The translations under genes and the position numbers were made by a program. 64,000 nucleotides of DNA from Hippasteria phrygiana. Taxonomy: Eukaryota > Echinodermata > Asteroidea > Valvatida > Goniasteridae. The stretch covers positions 372,001 to 436,000 of the forward strand of contig JAZGUH010000067.1 of NCBI GenBank assembly GCA_037893225.1, given 5' to 3'. The stretch's first letter is position 1. The number at the start of each line of letters is the position of its first letter. This document shows, piece by piece, positions 61,101 to 64,000 of this stretch. The notes under the pieces are model-generated. The model saw nothing but the letters and a program-made list of their open reading frames with translations, searched no databases and was not told the origin of the DNA.

Positions 61101-61556
61101 GACAGAGTTTTTAATATGCATTCATTTTACCAGAAAACAAATTTGATTTAACTTTGGCATGTTTTAAAACTGTTCTTAAGAAAACGTAAATTTTGTACCA
61201 GTTTGTTGATACTCCTGAACCAAGGGATGCTTGTGTATTGCATATTACAAAATCCAATAGTATACACTGTCTCAAAGTAATTTTTTAATTCAATCAGTTT
61301 CGCATTTACTGCATCAGAAAAGTCCCCTTGAATATGCCACCAAACGAGATTACGCTTTCTTTAACAAGAACTTCATCACGCATTGCGAGATTTGCCAGAA
61401 AAACTGTCTGTTCTTTAGTACGGTAGCGATTAAGGTAAATACCATTTCATCTCTTTGTCGGTCCTATTTTTTTTGCAGCAAAAAGAACAGGAGAAGAAGG
61501 TACTGGACAGGATTGAGAAGGAGCGAACGCGAGCTGGAAGGTACCACAAAATTTGA
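42900..61556 (+). CDS. Four-helix membrane protein, CD20/MS4A-like layout (exons found: 3)
   Basis: Exons 42900-43172, 59558-59860 and 61479-61556 are all phase 0 at their junctions. Together they give 217 residues: a polar N-tail (1-40), TM1 (about 43-72), the start of TM2 (PIWLAYTVAPIWSG), TM3 (ILCFTASSVVSLITCIVSIQ), TM4 (about MDTLVMIALSATAVACPFSV onward) and a long basic/acidic coiled tail (KKEQ...RQKQLRQ|QKEQEKK). The APIWSG word before TM2 is like the P-x-W-G of MS4A proteins. The MS4A layout has more sequence between TM2 and TM3, so a small exon in the 16.4 kb intron is probably missing from this model. The family is not certain. Confidence 0.6.
43190..43420 (-). repeat. Possible diverged member of the GGCCAATTT MITE family
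   Basis: It contains GCTTAGCATAAA, AACAGCTG and AGCAGCTCCATGA words in the order seen in 619-864 and 9386-9633, but the similarity is weak. It immediately follows exon 1 of the CD20-like gene. Confidence 0.3.
43421..44115. other. Unassigned intronic DNA
   Basis: AT-rich, no structured repeat or exon recognised. Confidence 0.4.
44117..46706. mobile_element. Possible 2.6 kb element with CACTGTAAAA / GTTGGGCAA ends
   Basis: Left end CACTGTAAAAGCGTTGGGCA. The right end, on the other strand, reads CACGTTAAAAAATGTTGGGC. Several GTTGGGCAA and ACCCAAC words lie near each end. The right flank is TGTA. There is no transposase in between, and a G run is at about 45886-45908. It could instead be two separate short elements. 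Confidence 0.4.
46711..47690. other. Unassigned intronic DNA
   Basis: AT-rich; no exon or repeat recognised. Confidence 0.4.
47695..47909. mobile_element. TA-flanked MITE, AAACAC-rich family, copy 2
   Basis: Related to 1982-2203. It shares AATTAAACAC/TTTAGCAATTAAA, TTGCTATCAGTTTGTAAACA and GTTTACAAACTG. The right end is AAACACAGTTTTTAGAGTG followed by TA; the left end (CTGCAAAAAC after TA) seems to lack the first two bases. Confidence 0.7.
47910..48344. other. Unassigned intronic DNA upstream of the P2X7-like remnant
   Basis: No gene recognised. A TGACGTCA lies near 48209. Confidence 0.35.
48345..48593 (+). pseudogene. P2X7-C-terminus-like gene, first part, frameshifted
   Basis: ATG at 48345 opens an acidic, Ser-rich head (MSESDENWEDEIVNSSSDSS) leading to EVRGAEPYRFEP, the word that begins P2X7-C-terminal-like domains in lineage-expanded invertebrate genes. 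The frame then stops at TGA (about 48528). One base over, the expected acidic linker and NTDW continue (GDEDGQEAAVAEQDQNRLRN), ending at a donor, CTG before GTAAAT. A one-base shift therefore breaks it. It lies in the same orientation within the large intron of the CD20-like gene. Confidence 0.6.
48926..49440. other. Poly-pyrimidine-rich stretch in the P2X7-like remnant
   Basis: C runs at about 49060-49072 and 49355-49364, with imperfect CCCCC...TTTTT repeats. The cysteine-rich exon expected between the two coding parts is not found here. Confidence 0.4.
49464..49599 (+). pseudogene. P2X7-C-terminus-like gene, last exon
   Basis: Acceptor TTTTTTTTCACACAG. It encodes KYRHVAYRQFVRWCWGYLGR, then HNRVPLPSCIMDKIRQTYPN and ADGE-stop (TAG 49597-49599). 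The words YRxxAYRQFV, LGRxNRVxxPSC and IRxxYP are the signature of the end of the P2X7 cytosolic domain. The phase agrees with the donor at 48593, but the zinc-binding Cys segment between NTDW and YRH is missing. Confidence 0.65.
49855..51321 (+). pseudogene. Non-LTR retrotransposon reverse transcriptase, 5'-truncated, one in-frame stop
   Basis: An open frame runs 393 codons to TAG at 51034-51036 and, in the same frame, continues to TAG near 51322. The RT domain is clear: LRPISITSVIARIFE, motif A FSKAFDHINH (about 50333), CGVPQGTKLGP, motif C YVDD at 50584-50595, then KLLGVTIQDDLKW. The C-terminal part (LTLNQAQSIERV-stop-KRAFRIIL) is like CR1/L2/Jockey-type LINEs; the clade is not certain. 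The stop replaces what is usually Gln. The endonuclease domain is missing, so this is a truncated insertion. An AT-rich 3' region follows to about 51625. Confidence 0.88.
51322..51625 (+). mobile_element. LINE 3' untranslated region and tail
   Basis: Very T-rich, ending AATAATAAAACCGGAAATGA then AATGAAAAAATGAAAATAAT. The short A-rich repeats at the end fit a LINE tail. Confidence 0.6.
51626..52304. other. Unassigned AT-rich DNA
   Basis: Some words (TTTGTTATA, TTGTATTA) recur from 49640-49820, upstream of the LINE, so the LINE may be inserted within a repeat. No gene is seen. Confidence 0.35.
52305..52534 (-). CDS. Unrecognised acidic terminal exon
   Basis: On the minus strand a strong acceptor (TTTTGCTTTTAG) precedes an open stretch that begins DTPIKKQPCGCEAGSVPEPV and continues with an acidic, Pro/Ser-rich tail ending SEYVPPSDSSDSYY and TAA (52307-52305). 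No domain is recognised. Acidic tails of the S-E-Y-V-P-S-S type occur in transposon-derived proteins, which is a weak hint. The frame is open further upstream into a palindromic repeat, but that part is not coding-like. The partner exons are not found. Confidence 0.4.
52658..52968. mobile_element. Palindromic element, ~130-bp arms
   Basis: Left end CAATTCTGAGAGACACCCGT; the right end on the other strand is CAATTCCGAGAGACACCCGT. The arms match through TTTGTGACTTCTCTTCTCGT, GAGACGTCAC and CAGCGATCCGAA to ACACTCTGTACAGTT, with about 10% differences. Centre near 52815. It lies upstream of the acidic exon. Confidence 0.88.
53176..53550. mobile_element. Foldback element, CCAGGAACAGCAAAA family, copy 2
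   Basis: Left end AATACCCCCCACCAAAATCG then GCCAGGAACAACAAAATC. The right end, TGTTCCTGACCGATTTTAGT, pairs with it. It ends in a 27-nt G run (about 53524-53550). Related to 14525-14870. Confidence 0.7.
53690..53850 (+). repeat. CACTTCGCCC tandem array
   Basis: About 10 units of 15-17 bp, CTTCGCCCTCAACCA and CACTTCGCCCAAAAAC variants. Confidence 0.92.
54611..54830 (-). repeat. CACTTCGCCC tandem array, inverted
   Basis: About 14 units, reading TGGGCGAAGTGG on the plus strand. The mixture of variants (AAACGC, AAATGC, AATTAC) is the same as in 17847-18062. Confidence 0.92.
54835..56140. other. Unassigned intronic DNA; weak coding-like stretch
   Basis: A plus-strand frame at about 54992-55137 (KMFAANSRKLCHVGQLEICT, then LKRMRIAVFGTG) is followed by a GT donor-like site. 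I cannot tie it to a family. The rest is AT-rich. Confidence 0.25.
56141..56342. mobile_element. MITE with GAAAGAGTTCCATAT ends, copy 2
   Basis: About 202 bp, the reverse-oriented copy of 10891-11093. Terminal inverted repeats GAAAGAGTTCCATATCCGGA and its partner. Confidence 0.88.
56343..57051. other. Unassigned DNA with simple repeats
   Basis: C run at about 56856-56870, A run, then (TAAA)n at about 56889-56916. No gene recognised. Confidence 0.45.
57052..57303. mobile_element. Foldback MITE with CATTAGCC ends
   Basis: 252 bp. The ends are CATTAGCCTTTTAGAGGTAT and the exact complement ATACCTCTAAAAGGCTAATG. The arms run about 75 nt (GGCGGACACAATAGG, GGGCGCTATTTGATTTGGGT) with few changes. 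Inside, ACAATCCATAG is repeated. Confidence 0.92.
57304..58449. other. Unassigned intronic DNA
   Basis: A plus-strand stretch at 57690-57800 has several Cys (CIRWSADKRGVLCRECKFC) but no recognised domain. A G run lies at about 57841-57850. No gene call. Confidence 0.3.
58450..58605 (+). repeat. Dispersed repeat, family B copy 2
   Basis: Related to 22660-22830 through ATGAAATACGGGCTTATTGG, GTGGCCAGTCA and GAGAGGGTTTAACCAAT. Confidence 0.7.
58734..58871. mobile_element. Palindromic MITE with GTTTGTTTCACA ends
   Basis: About 138 bp. Left GCCTGTTTGTTTCACATACA then GATCCGGATCTCGATCAGTG; the right end mirrors it (CACTGATCGAGATCCGGATA, TGTGTGAAACAAACGC). Palindromic GATC words are frequent. Confidence 0.88.
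58872..59557. other. Unassigned DNA upstream of the second CD20-like exon
   Basis: A (GGCTTC)n run at about 59208-59238 is matched, inverted, by GCCGAAGCCCAAGCC-type repeats at about 59358-59390. Otherwise nothing recognised. Confidence 0.4.
59558..59860 (+). CDS. CD20-like gene, exon with TM3, TM4 and basic tail
   Basis: 101 codons, acceptor CCCCCTTTCAG, donor CAG then GTACAT, phase 0 at both ends. It encodes two hydrophobic helices joined by a polar extracellular-type loop (VNHTTDGQTFLKDSMD, with an N-x-T site), and then KKEQKIRGRRRVLSKEDMIA and RQKQLRQ. The N-glycosylation sequon NHT in the loop between TM3 and TM4 fits the expected topology. Confidence 0.72.
59861..61478. other. Intron between the last two CD20-like exons
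   Basis: No further exon or strong repeat is recognised. Confidence 0.4.
61479..61556 (+). CDS. CD20-like gene, last exon (with stop)
   Basis: Acceptor TTTTTTTTGCAG. It encodes QKEQEKKVLDRIEKERTRAG and RYHKI, TGA at 61554-61556. The charged helix continues the tail of the previous exon in phase (RQKQLRQ|QKEQEKK), which supports the join. Confidence 0.72.
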   Translation, partial: QKEQEKKVLDRIEKERTRAGRYHKI

Positions 61557-61744
61557 ACAAGCGTTGAAAGCAGCGAAGGGTCACCCCTTTACCTCGGCTT
61601 CAAACTCATCTCAAAGAAACCTTGTATAGTATTTGTTTTCCCGGCCAATTTCTGTAAAATGTTTATTAACTTCTGAAAATCGGTCATTCATTTTCGTCTA
61701 AATTTGAATGCACGTCCTTAATCCCGCTTCAATAGTGTTGATTC

Positions 61745-62212
61745 GTTTTGAACGTACACAGGATGGTCATGAATACGTCTCAGCCAATGGAATGCCTTGC
61801 TTATAACGCTCCACCCACTGTTATTGCCCACCGTGACTGTCCACAGCTTACTTTTATTATTGCACAGTGCTTGTATTAATTATAATAATAGGGCAAGAGG
61901 TTCAGGATTTCAACTAGTCCATCGGTGCAAAAATCAGAATAACAAAAGATAATTCTACTCGGCAGCGTCTGGAACAATGAGATGGAGTTGTGTACGGTAC
62001 TGCATTGTGCCTGCTGCACGTCATATGACTTGATAAAGGAATGCATTTGAAATAATGGTTCACTATAGTGCAGTACTCAATCTCATGTTTAAAATTTTCA
62101 AAAAAAGTTTGTCTACCATTTTCCTACCAATAAAAGTAAATACAAAAAATCATAGGCCTACATATATACTGTCATCGGAATCGTATTTCTTTAATCTCCG
62201 CCAAAACATTCT
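61745..62212 (+). repeat. Left arm of a ~465-bp inverted duplication
   Basis: Shares with 63205-63671 (reversed) a long series of blocks: GTACACAGGA, ACGTCTCAGCCAA, GGAATGCCTTGCT, ACGCTCC(A/G)CCCAC, GCAGCGTCTGGAACAATGA, ATTTCTTTAATCTCCGCC. Roughly 10-15% differences and small indels. Confidence 0.85.
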
Positions 62213-62951
62213 TTTTTATCAACGATATCATACGTATTATGACTAAATAATTTTAAATGTTGTCTTTGATAAAGAACTTACTTTAGACCGGAACGGAGCG
62301 CCAGCGAATTTTGTTTAGTACATTTTAGGTCAATCCAGACAGTAAGTTATAGTTTCCAGAAATGTTCAGTTTGTACATACGGGTAAATAGGCCTAGATAA
62401 CATTGTTTTCTATTGTAAATTCCATCAAGGTTACAGTGTCGTTGCTCCTTTTGTTAATATTTCAAGGTCCTTGAAACATTTAGGCATTTAGAAATTTGTT
62501 TCGATTAAATGGTCCTTCAAATTATTAATTAAAATTTATGTGAAATGTCGGGGGTGGGGGTGGTCAGGGTGAGGGTGCGGTTGAGGTCAGAATTTCCAAT
62601 GACGTGGTTAACCACAAGGGCCCAAAGAATATGCATTCGGAACAAGCGCCATCTCCTCTCATTGATGTTCATTCGCGCAGTTATCTGTCAAGCGTGTTCC
62701 ATTCACTGATCTCTAGAGATCAGTGGTTCCATTTCGTGCCCCACTTTAGTCTGTCTACCAGAGTGACAGTACTTGGGCCTAATGGTGGCCTTTATGTATT
62801 TCCCAATGTCGTGCTGTTCTAAATGCTGAAAATACCCTATACGCAAGCCTTTGTACAGCTTTCGTACGTACTGTTCTTAATTCTATAGCGGCCATAGTCT
62901 ACCTTAATTTAAATTTCTTTGCGTTCCAAATGTATTGTTTTTATAAATACT

Positions 62952-63120
62952 GACGATACCCTACCTATAAGCCTTTTAAATCCTACATACTGTTTCTATT
63001 GTAAATCTAAGTAGTGACCGTTCCTTGAATTCCAATTTCTAAAGACTGACGTTACCCAACCTATAGCCTTTAAAATCCTACGTATTTTCTATTGTAAATC
63101 TAAGTAGTGACCGTACGCTG
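62952..63120 (+). repeat. Two-copy tandem duplication, ~85 bp
   Basis: Copies at about 62952-63025 and 63047-63115 share CTACCTATAAGCC-like, AATCCTAC and TTCTATTGTAAATCTAAGTA followed by GTGACCGT. Confidence 0.85.
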
Positions 63121-63204
63121 TCTGAGCATTATTATTTTCTTGCGTTCCAAATGGCTTATTTGTAATACATGTGATATTGTTGATAACAATTCATTAATTC
63201 TATT

Positions 63205-63671
63205 TGTTTCATTTTTGGCGGAGATTAAAGATGAAATCATACGATTCCGATGAAAGTATATGCATGTAAGATAGATTGATTTGTATTTACTTATGGAAAA
63301 TGATAGACAAACTTTTTGTAAAATTTCAACAAGAGATTGAGCAGTACATTACAGTAACCCCATATAATGTTTCAAACGCATTCATTTATCAAGTCATATG
63401 AAGTCCAGTAGGCACAATACAGTACACAACTCAATTTCATTGTTCCAGACGCTGCCGAGTAGAATTCTATTTTGTTATTCTGATTTTTGTACCGATGGAC
63501 GAGTTGAAGTCCTCTTGCCCTGTTATTATACTTAATACAAGCAGTGTTCAATTTGAATAATAGAAGTAAGGCAGTGGATTGGACACGGTGGGCAGTACCA
63601 TGTGGGCGGAGCGTTACCAGCAAGGCATTTCCTTGGCTGAGACGTAAATGACCGTCCTGTGTACATTCAAA
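63205..63671 (-). repeat. Right arm of the ~465-bp inverted duplication
   Basis: Reverse-oriented partner of 61745-62212, spacer about 990 bp. The frames inside are shared by both arms and show no domain. Confidence 0.85.
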
Positions 63672-64000
63672 ACAATGAACACTAATTCAACGAAAGTTCA
63701 ATCGTTTTCATTGTTCGTGCATTCGGTTTTGAGAAACAGGCGGCCAGTTTCATTACCTGTGAATTCATTTACGCAAACATGCCTTTTCCAGCCGATTTCG
63801 GGAATACAATTTCGTGAAGTATACCAACAAAAGTAAATTTTTCTTTATTCAAAATAGCAGATTACATCACAGATTTCCAAACCTGGTACAGAATTGTATC
63901 AATTCAACCAGAAATTGAAATGAGATGGTACGCTCATGCTCAAACTTATCTCCCTCGATGCCTGGCCAGAGAACCTATTGAGGAATAAAGTGTAACTGTC
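63672..64000. other. Unassigned DNA at the window end
   Basis: No gene or repeat recognised. Confidence 0.4.

Noticed and set aside
1..64000. CRISPR arrays, operons or other prokaryotic systems
   Set aside because: Tandem repeats here have no unique spacers of constant length, genes are spliced, and the repeats are of animal type.

Overview
This window is animal nuclear DNA. It has spliced genes with GT-AG introns and tRNA-derived SINE-like repeats. It also holds a BEL/Pao retrotransposon, a non-LTR retrotransposon and very many foldback or MITE-like DNA elements. The repeat style (frequent TACATGTA and TAGGCCT words, foldback elements ending in 15-17 bp tandem subrepeats as in sea-urchin TU elements, P2X7-like and CD20-like genes) suggests a marine invertebrate deuterostome, probably an echinoderm. 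That assignment is inference. No prokaryotic features (operons, CRISPR, rRNA) are seen.

Host genes. (1) A complete four-exon minus-strand gene for NAA30, the catalytic subunit of the NatC N-terminal acetyltransferase (exons 16811-15660, 13758-13635, 12759-12704, 7006-6869; 489 aa). (2) A complete two-exon plus-strand gene for COA6, a cytochrome c oxidase assembly factor (17649-17804 and 21706-21801; 83 aa). NAA30 and COA6 are head to head across a CpG-rich interval with an (ACGT)n tract, so a shared promoter is likely. (3) A plus-strand gene for a four-helix membrane protein of CD20/MS4A-like layout, with exons at 42900-43172, 59558-59860 and 61479-61556. Its first intron is about 16 kb, full of mobile DNA, and probably hides one more small exon. 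(4) Broken or partial genes: an aminergic-type GPCR pseudogene (26225-27222), a RecQ-like helicase fragment (7950-8316), a P2X7-C-terminus-like gene with a frameshift (48345-49599), a recombinase-associated fragment (4837-4953) and an unrecognised acidic terminal exon (52305-52534).

Mobile elements. A degenerate BEL/Pao element fills 28599-35915 on the minus strand (gag-like, protease, RT, RNase H, integrase, C-terminal DUF5641-like). It is split by a 1.28 kb AACGTT-rich element at 34486-35766 and is followed by a 640 bp near-perfect palindrome at 35976-36614. A non-LTR reverse transcriptase with a single in-frame stop lies at 49855-51321. Many inverted-repeat elements of 100-700 bp are scattered through introns and intergenic DNA, several as two copies in this window. 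Two foldback elements with arrays of a CACTTCGCCC-type subrepeat lie at about 17822-20647 (inside COA6 intron 1) and 53690-54834.

The most unusual signal is a pair of tiny perfect palindromes (45 and 28 bp) with the same ends (CATGGAGGAAG...CTTCCTCCATG). Each is flanked by a 7-bp direct repeat. For one of them a related uninterrupted copy elsewhere in the window shows the empty target site. They look like ultra-short hairpin insertions.

Exon boundaries were worked out by hand from splice signals and remembered family sequences; no alignment or transcript data were used.
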